NCBI GenBank assembly: GCA_022562615.1
Contig: JADFOW010000008.1
Coordinates: 1-33,049, forward strand
Length of the DNA: 33,049 nt
From: Nitrososphaerota archaeon
GTDB taxonomy: Archaea; Thermoproteota; Nitrososphaeria; Nitrososphaerales; Nitrosopumilaceae
Direction: 5' to 3'
Positions 1 through 8,581 of this stretch are shown piece after piece. The notes beneath the pieces were generated by a model. That model saw only the letters and a program-made list of their open reading frames with translations, had not been told where the DNA came from and searched no databases. A program made the position numbers and the translations under genes. Each line of letters starts with the position of its first letter. Position 1 is the first letter of the stretch.

Positions 1-2
1 GT

Positions 3-170
3 AAAGAAGAGCTTGAACTTACAGCTACTATTGATTTTGTAAAGACTAGTGTTTCAAGAATCGGAAAAGATGATCTACTTGCTAAAGTGGGGATAATAAA
101 AGATAATTTCCGTCCTGCAACTATTGCAGCTGCTTATGATCGATGGATTGAGCTAAAAAGATATCTCTAA
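3..170 (+). CDS. C-terminal fragment of a CDS truncated by the window edge; product unknown
   Basis: Open frame from base 3 to TAA at 168-170: KEELELTATIDFVKTSVSRIGKDDLLAKVGIIKDNFRPATIAAAYDRWIELKRYL*. Confidence 0.6.
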   Translation, partial: KEELELTATIDFVKTSVSRIGKDDLLAKVGIIKDNFRPATIAAAYDRWIELKRYL

Positions 171-271
171 CATCTAATACTTCATATAACAAACTGACAA
201 ACTAATTACTTACTTTAGGATCAATCTGGTTAATCAGTATCTGATTTATGCAATAATGATCAATACAATAC

Positions 272-625
272 ATGGTTCGCGGAAAGAACAAAGCAGATCA
301 AAGAAGGGCGATCAAAACAAAATCAAAGAGAGTCTCATATAGTCCTGCAGGTGTATCGAAACTTCCAAGAGGGCTTGGAGTATATACCATTAATGATAAT
401 GGAAAAAAGTACATTGGAAGTACCAGCAATTTGAGAAGGAGAAATCAAGAACATTTACGCAACGGAAAATCAGGAGCGTCTGTTAGCTATACAAGAACTG
501 TTACCAGACAGCAGGCATATGCAATTGAAAGAAACAAAATTAGACGATCATGTCCCTCACGAAACAAGACCAAGCCTGATAGCTGTAAGGGTTTTTGGGA
601 AAAGAACTTTGGATTTAGTTTGTAA
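272..625 (+). CDS. GIY-YIG nuclease domain-like small basic protein
   Basis: Motif GVYTINDNGKKYIGSTSNLRRRNQEHL matches the GIY-YIG pattern (GVY...YIG...R), with a later Glu in YAIERNKIRR; the N-terminus is basic. Confidence 0.7.
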   Translation: MVRGKNKADQRRAIKTKSKRVSYSPAGVSKLPRGLGVYTINDNGKKYIGSTSNLRRRNQEHLRNGKSGASVSYTRTVTRQQAYAIERNKIRRSCPSRNKTKPDSCKGFWEKNFGFSL

Positions 626-630
626 TCTAA

Positions 631-1401
631 TTATAAATTAGGATTTTGTGCCTTTTTTTGTTCTAAACTACTGTTGCACCATTTATAATAATTTTCAAAT
701 GTTATCTTCCCAAGCTCAGGATCTCTAATACCCTGTGGTTGATATTGTATATCATAAGGTATGTCAATTTCCTCTAGGTCGTTTTTGAGTATTTTTGAAA
801 CATTTACACCTATGACGATAATCTTTTCCGGATGAGAATCGGTAATCACTTTTGAAATATACTGCTTCCATGAAATCTTAAGAATCTCATCCTTTATTTT
901 TGGAGACAGTTTGGACGTTTCATTAATTGCTACTATGCTTGCATCAACTAACCAAATTCCCTTCTCCTTCATTTTTTCCAAAAGAGATATTTTGTTTTGC
1001 AGTCTTTGATTTTGATTTTTTGTCTTCGTCACAAGAATTTTTTTGAACTCGGAATGAAAATTTTGATGTATGCAAGATGTAAATATTTTCCAAAATTGCG
1101 ATGTGCATGAATTTTCTTGTACATTAACAAGAGATTTTTCACCATATCCTAGGCAATAAACTAATTTTACATAATTGGATGGGCATCCTTCAAGACCTTC
1201 AAATCCTTCATATGTCATCGAATTATTGTATTCATCCATCAATGTATGTACGTGAGACTCTGCTAACAAAACAACTCTGACATTTTTTGGTTTCCAAAAA
1301 TTCCTGTGATCATCTACTGCTTTAACTATACAAAATGGCTCTAAATTTAAACTCCTCCCAAATTTTTCTTTGATACTAAGATACGTATTTTCTAAAGACA
1401 T
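631..1401 (-). CDS. Hypothetical protein, possibly distant uracil-DNA-glycosylase-like fold
   Basis: 256-aa ORF; alternating hydrophobic strands such as VRVVLLAESHVHT, GIWLVDASIVAI and EKIIVIGVNVSKIL resemble the UDG-superfamily layout, but no catalytic motif is certain. Confidence 0.55.
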   Translation of the reverse strand: MSLENTYLSIKEKFGRSLNLEPFCIVKAVDDHRNFWKPKNVRVVLLAESHVHTLMDEYNNSMTYEGFEGLEGCPSNYVKLVYCLGYGEKSLVNVQENSCTSQFWKIFTSCIHQNFHSEFKKILVTKTKNQNQRLQNKISLLEKMKEKGIWLVDASIVAINETSKLSPKIKDEILKISWKQYISKVITDSHPEKIIVIGVNVSKILKNDLEEIDIPYDIQYQPQGIRDPELGKITFENYYKWCNSSLEQKKAQNPNL

Positions 1402-1504
1402 TCTTATTTGCTGTGTTTGTGATTAGATAAATAATTCCTTGATTCGAGCCTAAATTCCTTGTTTATGTAGAAATTAAAAAATATTATAATCACATTCTCA
1501 AAAC

Positions 1505-2197
1505 ATGGCCATCATCTATGGAATGGCAGATAGTGAGAAGAATCTTCTAAAGAAATTACCTGGAGAAGTCAGAAATTATGAAGATATGGACAGAGTCAAA
1601 AGAGATTTTGAAAATAAGATAAAACAGGTAGATGATGGATTTTTTGCAGGTCTTAAAAAATGGAACTACAAGAGACAGGTTAAGAAGTTTGACAGGGCCA
1701 GAGAGAACCCACTTCATGCAGGAACCAGAGGAGAAAACAAAGTCATTGAAGAACTGCTAAAACTTGATGAGCATTACCATATTTTGTGTGGTGTACGAAT
1801 TGAATTACCATACTATGTTTGGTATAACGGGCAAAAGAATCTAAAATCAGCTCAAATGGATTTGGTAGTTGTATGTCCAAAAGGTGTTTTCATGATTGAA
1901 GTCAAAAACTGGAGTAATGATTATGCCAAAAATTATGATGGACTAAATCCATACGAGCAAACAGATAGAGCTGGTCGAGTCTTGTGGATTGCCCTACAGG
2001 ATATAATCAAAAACATTAGAGTCACAAATGTCCTACTATCAATACAAGGAAACATATCATACAATGAAAGATATCGTGCAGTTTTTGTTTCAAGTCTGAA
2101 TAGGATTAATCAATTTTTAGAAAAAAGACAAGATGCTTTGAGTCCAAGAGAAGTCAAGATAATTGTTGATGAATTGAAATATTATGTAACAAGATAG
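1505..2197 (+). CDS. NERD (nuclease-related) domain protein
   Basis: AGTRGENKVIEELLKL...HYHILCGVRIELP...QMDLVVVCPKGVFMIEVKNWS matches NERD: G.xGE..V, D...V, G.F.IEVK.W. Confidence 0.8.
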   Translation: MAIIYGMADSEKNLLKKLPGEVRNYEDMDRVKRDFENKIKQVDDGFFAGLKKWNYKRQVKKFDRARENPLHAGTRGENKVIEELLKLDEHYHILCGVRIELPYYVWYNGQKNLKSAQMDLVVVCPKGVFMIEVKNWSNDYAKNYDGLNPYEQTDRAGRVLWIALQDIIKNIRVTNVLLSIQGNISYNERYRAVFVSSLNRINQFLEKRQDALSPREVKIIVDELKYYVTR

Positions 2198-2283
2198 AAA
2201 TGGTTCAAAATTTTTACGCCTAAATGTTTTGTAAAATGTACAAACAAGGTACAAAACGTATCTCAAGTGTATGAATATAATGG

Positions 2284-2430
2284 TTAAATGACAAAACTAT
2301 CTGGACATTCAACATGTTCGTAATAATGTTCTGTGAATTTTTCTTGAACTACATAAATTATAATTTTATGTAATTCTTTTTCTTTGATTTCTTTACTACA
2401 TTTGAGACATCTTTTAGTTGATTTTGTCAT
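2284..2430 (-). CDS. 48-aa small putative zinc-binding protein (below the ORF-track cutoff)
   Basis: Read from the minus strand: MTKSTKRCLKCSKEIKEKELHKIIIYVVQEKFTEHYYEHVECPDSFVI*; CxxC plus HxEC could form one zinc knuckle. Confidence 0.5.
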   Translation of the reverse strand: MTKSTKRCLKCSKEIKEKELHKIIIYVVQEKFTEHYYEHVECPDSFVI

Positions 2431-2568
2431 GGTGTATCAGGGATCCAAACCACTAATCTATAAGGATCTGCGATCAGCTCAATTTGAGCAAAACTGACTC
2501 AAATTACACTTTTTAGTATATCAAACGCATAAAGCAAGGCAAAAATATGGTAAAAAGAGTATCAAGGT

Positions 2569-2931
2569 ATGGATGATTTTGTATTTAGCCAGTTAAAGGA
2601 CCTTTATGGATTAAATTCTGATATTCCTCATCGAGCATTACTATTCCCAAGGTTACCCCCAGGTATAACACTCCCTATGTTCAAAATCTTTGAGAACCCA
2701 ATGAAAGACAAATTTATGCAAAATATCTCTTTAGGTAACAAAAAATTAGATGGGTTTCAAAAAATGTATCAGCAACACGCATCCGGATTGATGACGATGA
2801 ATTCCTCCAGAATAATACCTCCAGGGCATCCACTGTTTTCTGAAAAAAATTCAGTTGAAATTCTCAAAACAGAGAATGACAAATTATTCAAACAAAATAT
2901 AGAACTAAAGAAAAAATTAGACAAAAAATAA
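2569..2931 (+). CDS. Hypothetical protein with C-terminal coiled coil
   Basis: 120-aa ORF; Lys/Glu-rich C-terminal helix ENDKLFKQNIELKKKLDKK. Confidence 0.5.
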   Translation: MDDFVFSQLKDLYGLNSDIPHRALLFPRLPPGITLPMFKIFENPMKDKFMQNISLGNKKLDGFQKMYQQHASGLMTMNSSRIIPPGHPLFSEKNSVEILKTENDKLFKQNIELKKKLDKK

Positions 2932-3020
2932 TTTAAGCATTAAATGGTTTCACTTTTTAGTTATTTTTTAATTTCTAACTATAGTAAGAATCCTTATTAA
3001 TTTCTAATCTAATCTTCTGT

Positions 3021-3407
3021 ATGGTAAAGACTCCTGCAGAAAAATGGAAGGACAACATAATAAATTATCGAAAAAAATGCCAAAAAATTATCAAAGTCTC
3101 AAAAAATGTTCGATATTCCGGAGTGATTAACGCATATGGCAGGACATTAACAGGAATCGTTAGACCAGATGTAATACCATTATTAAAAACCGAACAGGTC
3201 AAAAATGAATTTTTTATACTTTCTACTGTGATGAATTTGAGAAAGGATGTTACAAATGCAATAGGGAAACTAAACTACGTTTTATTGGAGCATCAAAAAG
3301 TATCTATAGTTGTTTTTCAAAAAAATGATATGACCTTTTATGTTTCAATAGATGCTAAGTCAAAGGACGTAAAGTCAATTATTTCAAAAATTAAAAAATT
3401 AATTTAA
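3021..3407 (+). CDS. Conserved-looking hypothetical protein
   Basis: 128-aa ORF with mixed alpha/beta character; no recognised domain. Confidence 0.6.
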   Translation: MVKTPAEKWKDNIINYRKKCQKIIKVSKNVRYSGVINAYGRTLTGIVRPDVIPLLKTEQVKNEFFILSTVMNLRKDVTNAIGKLNYVLLEHQKVSIVVFQKNDMTFYVSIDAKSKDVKSIISKIKKLI

Positions 3408-3817
3408 GCTGGGGTAAACCCTTGATATCCGCTAGTTTGCTGGGCTTGATCTCTAAATATAGGTTCAAACAAAGATATGAGATATCCGTCAGGATCCAAA
3501 ACTACTGCATTCTTTCCAGCCTCTCGCTCTACAATTTCGCGGTGTACTTTAACACCTTTCTCTCTTAATTCCTCTAAAGCTGATTTTACATCCCCTACTA
3601 GGAATCCAATAGTAATTCCGCTATCCAAAGAACCTCCAATATGTTCAGCTGTAAGAGAAGCAGGATGTAAACTTAACAAGCCACCTGTAGTTCCTAAATC
3701 CACCCACGTTCTTCTTTGTTTTTTAATGGGAAGTCCTATAAACTCATGATAAAAAGCAATAGATTTGTCAAGGTCTCTTACTGCCAAAATGACATTTCCT
3801 ACCTTTTTGATATTCAC
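3404..3817 (-). CDS. Glyoxalase/bleomycin-resistance (VOC) superfamily protein
   Basis: NVILAVRDLDKSIAFYHEFIGLPIKKQ...VVLDPDGYLISLFEP is a typical VOC pattern. Confidence 0.88.
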   Translation of the reverse strand: MNIKKVGNVILAVRDLDKSIAFYHEFIGLPIKKQRRTWVDLGTTGGLLSLHPASLTAEHIGGSLDSGITIGFLVGDVKSALEELREKGVKVHREIVEREAGKNAVVLDPDGYLISLFEPIFRDQAQQTSGYQGFTPA

Positions 3818-3967
3818 ATAAACCCTTCCGTTTTCGTATGTTAAAATCTTTGTTATTTATGAAAATAGGAATGATTTCCATAAGGATTTTTATGGATATT
3901 CCAGAAGCTTTTTTGAGTTTAGTATTCAACAGAGCTTGAGATTCCCAGGTTAGAAATCAAATACAAA

Positions 3968-4426
3968 TTATTCATCAAAATAATCGTCTAGTTTTTTGTC
4001 CACTTGTTCTTGTTTTTCTTTGAATCTTTGATATTTTTTATCCCATTTGGAAATAGATAGCCATTGTTTAATCCCTATCCCTAACCAAACCAAGGATATG
4101 GCAAAAATAAGTAACTGAGGAGGTTGTAAAAGAACTTGCGGTCTATTTCTGTCTATGAGTTTGTTTTTTATATTGTTACATTCATCTCGGGTAACATCAT
4201 TTTGCCTACATCGTTCATTAATACGCTCTTCAAGTCTTTGATTAAGTCTGTCATTAAATGGTGAATCAAAAGCACTCGTCATTACCAACAAAGCTACTGG
4301 AGGAATGATCAGAGTGGTCAAAATCATAATCATGAATATCTTTTTTGTTTTACCTAGCTGAAACATCATTCCATCCATGATCTCAAAGAAACTTTCATGT
4401 TTCTTGTTCTTGTTTGATTTACTCAC
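3968..4426 (-). CDS. Small membrane protein with two predicted TM segments and a 2TM-like layout
   Basis: Hydrophobic stretches IFMIMILTTLIIPPVALLVMTSA and LLIFAISLVWLGIGIKQWLSI. Confidence 0.6.
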   Translation of the reverse strand: MSKSNKNKKHESFFEIMDGMMFQLGKTKKIFMIMILTTLIIPPVALLVMTSAFDSPFNDRLNQRLEERINERCRQNDVTRDECNNIKNKLIDRNRPQVLLQPPQLLIFAISLVWLGIGIKQWLSISKWDKKYQRFKEKQEQVDKKLDDYFDE

Positions 4427-4472
4427 AGTATAAAACCCCCAATTTTTATCTTAAAACCTTTAGATAACATTG

Positions 4473-4718
4473 TTACTCATCTCCATCCACTCTTGGAAAC
4501 ATCTCTTCGTATGGCTCTAGAATTAATTTAAAGAATTCATGTCCTTTGGGGCTTACCTTGTATTTTATAATTGACTTTTTACCCCATGGCTCTACCTTTC
4601 TTTCTATAAGCCCTTTTTTTTCCATGCTATCTAGAATTTGTTTGTGTTTTACAATATTCAACCCACAATAACTCAATAATTTTGTCTGATTTAGTTCCCC
4701 ATATTCAGACAAAATCAA
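4473..4718 (-). CDS. Winged-helix/HTH transcriptional regulator (true start probably upstream, up to about 4766)
   Basis: ILSEYGELNQTKLLSYCGLNIVKHKQILDSMEKKGLIERKVEPWGKKSIIKYKVSPKGHEFF is a winged-helix pattern; open frame extends N-terminally. Confidence 0.75.
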   Translation of the reverse strand: MILSEYGELNQTKLLSYCGLNIVKHKQILDSMEKKGLIERKVEPWGKKSIIKYKVSPKGHEFFKLILEPYEEMFPRVDGDE

Positions 4719-4896
4719 AATAATGTCTTTTCTAATATAGGTACGATCCCTGTATTTATGAATCAGCGTGTATCATTCCTTCAATAATTTTGTGCTATTT
4801 TATGTTAATTTTAACAATTGCCAATAAAACTAAGGTAACTTTGTTAGCTAACAATGCTTAACAATGCCTTTTATTCAAAATATCTTTTACTCCGCA

Positions 4897-5568
4897 ATGA
4901 CTACAAAAACACAATACTTGCTTCCAGCATTCGTTGCAATATTTGCACTAATGTTTGTGGTTGCAACTCCAAATGTTGCTGCAGATGAGGATGATAAACG
5001 ATTTGCACAACAAAATGGAAAAAAACGCATGCCAATCCAAGTTGAGGGATTTGAGGGAAGTATCCAAATCACTGAAGATTCTGACAGACAGAAAATCAAA
5101 AGTCAGATAACAGTTTCATTAAGTGATGCAGCTGACGGATTAGACGTATACAAAGCCCATCTTGGTGTTGTGGTTAATGAAAACGATGACAAGTTCTTAG
5201 TATGGATACTTGACAACGTTGAGATAGATGCAGGATCTGAAACTGCAGTTACTACACTTTATGTAGTTGATGCAGGAGATCCTTCTAACACTGCAATCAT
5301 AACAAGAGAGATTGATCCTTCCGAAAAAACTCGTGATGGAGAACGTACTCGTGGCGGAGATAGAATGGCAGACAAAATTGAGAAACTAAAGCAAAAATTC
5401 TCAGAGCCCACAGGTAATGAAGAATTAGATGACCTACAGACTCAATTTCTTGAAAAAATTCAAGGACTAAAAGAAGCCCATAAAGAGGGAGATTCTGACA
5501 AAGTTCAAGAATTACGTAAAGAACTAGGAGATCTTAGAGAACAACTCATAGACTTGAGGATTTCCTAA
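4897..5568 (+). CDS. Secreted hypothetical protein with acidic domain and C-terminal coiled coil
   Basis: Start at internal Met (4897) gives signal peptide MTTKTQYLLPAFVAIFALMFVVATPNVAADEDD; the ORF track starts at 4864. Confidence 0.65.
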   Translation: MTTKTQYLLPAFVAIFALMFVVATPNVAADEDDKRFAQQNGKKRMPIQVEGFEGSIQITEDSDRQKIKSQITVSLSDAADGLDVYKAHLGVVVNENDDKFLVWILDNVEIDAGSETAVTTLYVVDAGDPSNTAIITREIDPSEKTRDGERTRGGDRMADKIEKLKQKFSEPTGNEELDDLQTQFLEKIQGLKEAHKEGDSDKVQELRKELGDLREQLIDLRIS

Positions 5569-5636
5569 GATCCCTATCTTTTTTTTTGAAATCCTTATTT
5601 CCAAAAATACCAAATTTTAGTTTTATTATTTCTTTT

Positions 5637-5855
5637 TTAGCTGACTTCTACCATTGTTTCTGTTCTTTCTACCCCGCTAATTTTTTGAATTTGAGTGGCA
5701 ACATCCTTGATTTGTACTAATTCCTTGACCTCAATAATTGCTACGGCGTCAAATTGACCACTGGTTGGAAAAGAATCACTTACATGTATTATTTTGCGCA
5801 GTCTTGCGGCAATTAATTTTTTAGGTGATTTTACTAAAATAATTGCTCTTACCAA
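5637..5855 (-). CDS. Stand-alone Lrp/AsnC ligand-binding (RAM-like) domain protein
   Basis: 72 aa: MVRAIILVKSPKKLIAARLRKIIHVSDSFPTSGQFDAVAIIEVKELVQIKDVATQIQKISGVERTETMVEV; no HTH. Confidence 0.8.
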   Translation of the reverse strand: MVRAIILVKSPKKLIAARLRKIIHVSDSFPTSGQFDAVAIIEVKELVQIKDVATQIQKISGVERTETMVEVS

Positions 5856-6088
5856 CCTAAATCCACCTCAACTTCGATTAATGTTTCAGTTGTTACTATT
5901 TCTCTGATTTTTTTAAAATCAATAACCATTTGATTAATTTCATCTATCGTTCCCCTCATAATGGCACTTATGTCAGCCCTGCCTGTTACCACCATGACAT
6001 CTTTGACTATCTTTCTTTTTTTCTTTAACACCAGGACTACCGCGTCAACTTTTCCAGGTTTAACTGAAATTAGACATAATGCTCTCAT
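5849..6088 (-). CDS. Stand-alone Lrp/AsnC ligand-binding (RAM-like) domain protein
   Basis: 79 aa: RALCLISVKPGKVDAVVLVLKKKRKIVKDVMVVTGRADISAIMRGTIDEINQMVIDFKKIREIVTTETLIEV; 7-bp overlap with next gene. Confidence 0.8.
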   Translation of the reverse strand: MRALCLISVKPGKVDAVVLVLKKKRKIVKDVMVVTGRADISAIMRGTIDEINQMVIDFKKIREIVTTETLIEVEVDLGW

Positions 6089-6123
6089 GTTTTTTATGTG
6101 TATTAGGATCGAATAAAGATTGC

Positions 6124-6342
6124 TTAATCATTTGCTTCTTGAGATCTTGCTTCTTCAAGATATGCTCTTCTTTCTTCGTTGATTTTTTCTTGATCAACAA
6201 AAGGTTCATCGTCGATAATTGCTATGCCATCTGGATAATCTTCTTGTTGTCCTTTTTTACTCTTAGTTTTTATCTTTGGCTTTGCTCTAGATTTGATTGT
6301 TTTAGCTTTTGTTTTTTTCTTTGCAGTCTTTTTTTCTACCAT
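6124..6342 (-). CDS. Small lysine-rich hypothetical protein
   Basis: 72-aa ORF with basic N-terminus (MVEKKTAKKKTKAKTIKSRAKPKIKTKSKK) and acidic C-terminus. Confidence 0.5.
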   Translation of the reverse strand: MVEKKTAKKKTKAKTIKSRAKPKIKTKSKKGQQEDYPDGIAIIDDEPFVDQEKINEERRAYLEEARSQEAND

Positions 6343-6411
6343 TAATGTCGAAAATCAAGAGGTGGCCTTGTTTATAAAAATTATGAAGAATAATTTTTTG
6401 AATAGAGGAAG

Positions 6412-6485
6412 TGCCAGGGGCGAGATTTGAACTCGCGACAGCCCGGTCTTCAGCCGAGTGCTCTCCCAGGCTGAGCTACCCTGGC
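6412..6485 (-). tRNA. tRNA-Phe (anticodon GAA)
   Basis: Minus strand: GCCAGGG-TA-GCTC-AGCCTGGGA-GAGC-A-CTCGG-CTGAAGA-CCGGG-CTGTC-GCGAG-TTCAAAT-CTCGC-CCCTGGC-A; cloverleaf folds, no intron, no encoded CCA. Confidence 0.96.
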
Positions 6486-6512
6486 ACATCAAAAATTCTT
6501 TTAGATACGAAA

Positions 6513-7076
6513 TTAAAGTTTGTCTTTTTGGGCTTTCCAGATAGTTTCATTTTTACCTTTCCTCTTGTTAATTACTCTCCCGAGAACAAACATTAGATCG
6601 GATAAGCGATTTAGGTATTTTATGCAATTTTCATTGATTTTTTCCTGTTCTTTTAAAAAAACAAGACAAGTCTCGGCTCTCCTCACAATTGTTCTAGTAA
6701 AATGTACTTGTGATGCTGCAATATCCCCACTTGGCAAGATAAAATTAGTTAATGGAGATAATTCATTTTCAAAATTATCAATCGCTTTTTCGAGTCTAGT
6801 TATCATTGATAATGTAATTCTATTTTCACTTTGACTCAAATTAGGGTTAGAAAGGTCGGCGCCTACTAAAAATAATTCATTTTGAATGTTCGTTAAAATT
6901 TGGGTAATGTCTAAATCTAATTTGTTAGCCAAGACAATCCCTAAAGATGCATTTGCTTCATCAATCGTGCCATACGCAATAATCCTCGGATGAGATTTGG
7001 CTAGTCGTAAATTCCCTTGTAATCCTGTAGTTCCATCATCCCCAGTTTTGGTATATATTTTCAATACTTTCTTCAT
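6513..7076 (-). CDS. PduO-type ATP:cob(I)alamin adenosyltransferase
   Basis: KIYTKTGDDGTTGLQGNLRLAKSHPRIIAYGTIDEANASLG and FILPSGDIAASQVHFTRTIVRRAE. Confidence 0.92.
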   Translation of the reverse strand: MKKVLKIYTKTGDDGTTGLQGNLRLAKSHPRIIAYGTIDEANASLGIVLANKLDLDITQILTNIQNELFLVGADLSNPNLSQSENRITLSMITRLEKAIDNFENELSPLTNFILPSGDIAASQVHFTRTIVRRAETCLVFLKEQEKINENCIKYLNRLSDLMFVLGRVINKRKGKNETIWKAQKDKL

Positions 7077-7102
7077 TGTAGGTTTGCTATTATGTCGTTC
7101 TA

Positions 7103-7693
7103 ATGGTAGAACTAGAAAAATTGATTAATCATACTATTGAGAATATAACAATCTTGATTTTAGATTTTTTATACATAGCAGCAAATCTAAAAACTGTTCC
7201 AAGACAAGGCTGGATTGACAAACTTTCAATAAAGTATCCAGAATCAGTTGCAGATCACACTTACTCTATGGCAATTATTGGTATGGTTTTATCTGATTCT
7301 CAAAAACACAACACTGAAAAGATTTTAAAAATGATTCTTTTACATGATTTGGCAGAATCTGTCACTGGAGATTTTACACCTGAACAAAAATCTAAACAAG
7401 AAAAAAAACTTTTAGAAGATAAGACTATTAAAAATATTTTAACACATTTACCAGAAAATCTTCAAAAACAATATCTTCGTCTTTGGAATGATTATCAGAC
7501 CAATGACTCAGACGAGGCAAAATTTGTTCATCAAATTGATAAATTAGAAATGGCAATACAAGCAAAAATTTATTCGAAACAAAAAAATTCAGTCAAAAAT
7601 TTATTATCTTTTTTTGATTCTGCCAAAAAAGAGATTAGTGATCCAAATCTTTTAAAATTGTTTGAACAATTATATGATAAATACGATAAATAA
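7103..7693 (+). CDS. HD-domain phosphohydrolase (YfbR/HDDC2-like 5'-nucleotidase family)
   Basis: VADHTYSMAIIGMVL...LLHDLAESVTGDFTPE...FVHQIDKLEMAIQA is the HD signature. Confidence 0.88.
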   Translation: MVELEKLINHTIENITILILDFLYIAANLKTVPRQGWIDKLSIKYPESVADHTYSMAIIGMVLSDSQKHNTEKILKMILLHDLAESVTGDFTPEQKSKQEKKLLEDKTIKNILTHLPENLQKQYLRLWNDYQTNDSDEAKFVHQIDKLEMAIQAKIYSKQKNSVKNLLSFFDSAKKEISDPNLLKLFEQLYDKYDK

Positions 7694-7703
7694 GATAGCC
7701 AAC

Positions 7704-7937
7704 ATGTCGGAAACTTCCAAAAATGAATTAATCGAAGCTCAAAAACAAGTTATTGGAATACTATTTGAAGTAATTAAAAGATTGCAAGCAAATAATGACT
7801 TGGATGAGGAGTATTTCCAAATAGTCTCTAATGATAAAAAAACAAAACAAAATGAGGAAAGACTTGAAAATATTCTAAAAGAAAAGAATGAGAATGCTAA
7901 AATTGTTGGAAGGTTATTGAAAAAATTTGATGATTAA
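7704..7937 (+). CDS. Small hypothetical helical protein
   Basis: Frame MSETSKNELIEAQKQVIGILFEVIKRLQANNDLDEEYFQIVSNDKK...; Met at 7704 chosen because the track start (7662) lies inside the upstream HD gene. Confidence 0.5.
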   Translation: MSETSKNELIEAQKQVIGILFEVIKRLQANNDLDEEYFQIVSNDKKTKQNEERLENILKEKNENAKIVGRLLKKFDD

Positions 7938-7939
7938 CC

Positions 7940-8233
7940 TCAGCAATCACAATCATCATCAGAAATAATTTTCAGTTTTAGTGTTTGTTGGGATTTATTT
8001 TGAATATAATGAGCCAAGTTTGTAACTCTAATTTTAGTGGCTTTATTTTTCCAACTCCCTTCATTTTCAAACCACGACTCAATATCATCTAAATCATATC
8101 TTTCACCATCTTTAATGATCGTGTTAAAAATTGTTTTGATCTCCTCAATTTCAGATTCCTTCAAATTATTTTTATCTTCTACAATTGTAGTTATTTCATT
8201 TAATTTTATTATGACGTTGTTTGTTAAGGGCAT
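7940..8233 (-). CDS. Hypothetical protein with C-terminal Asp/Cys cluster (DDDCDC)
   Basis: 97-aa ORF ending KLKIISDDDCDC; DDIESWFENEGSWKNKATKIRVTNLAHYIQNKS. Confidence 0.5.
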   Translation of the reverse strand: MPLTNNVIIKLNEITTIVEDKNNLKESEIEEIKTIFNTIIKDGERYDLDDIESWFENEGSWKNKATKIRVTNLAHYIQNKSQQTLKLKIISDDDCDC

Positions 8234-8581
8234 TTTTTTCTCACGTCTAAAGGAAACTGTGATTTATCTAAACTTATTCATTACAATGACAAAATGTGTT
8301 CTAAAAATCAAATTGTAGATATTTTTCATGGCACTTGCTTGAAACACCAGTTTAAAAAATAAAAAAATAATAATTTAGAATACATATAATCAAAGAAAGA
8401 TTATTCAGAATCCAATTTTTCAAGCTCAAGATAAAAGGACTATTAAGTATAAATTGGAACAAAAATTGTCTATCTAGTTTTTGACTAAAAATTTTGTAAT
8501 GTTTTTTTATTGGTAGCCCCTATCAAAATTTTTAATGAAACATAGTGATCCTTTTTATATTATTTTAAATTTCATGGTTTT

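Noticed and set aside
3477-3749. + strand 90-aa ORF
   Set aside because: Antisense to the well-supported VOC gene; Ser/Thr/Pro-rich composition typical of shadow ORFs.
4887-5099. - strand 70-aa ORF
   Set aside because: Antisense to the signal-peptide protein gene; no domain.
6079-6345. + strand Phe/Cys-rich 88-aa ORF
   Set aside because: Antisense to the Lys-rich 6124..6342 ORF; composition is the complement of Lys codons.
6411-6596. + strand ORF starting MPGARFELATARSSAECSPRLSYPG
   Set aside because: This is the reverse strand of tRNA-Phe, a classic spurious translation.
8330-8581. AT-rich intergenic region as ncRNA
   Set aside because: No clear stem structure or conserved motif found by eye.
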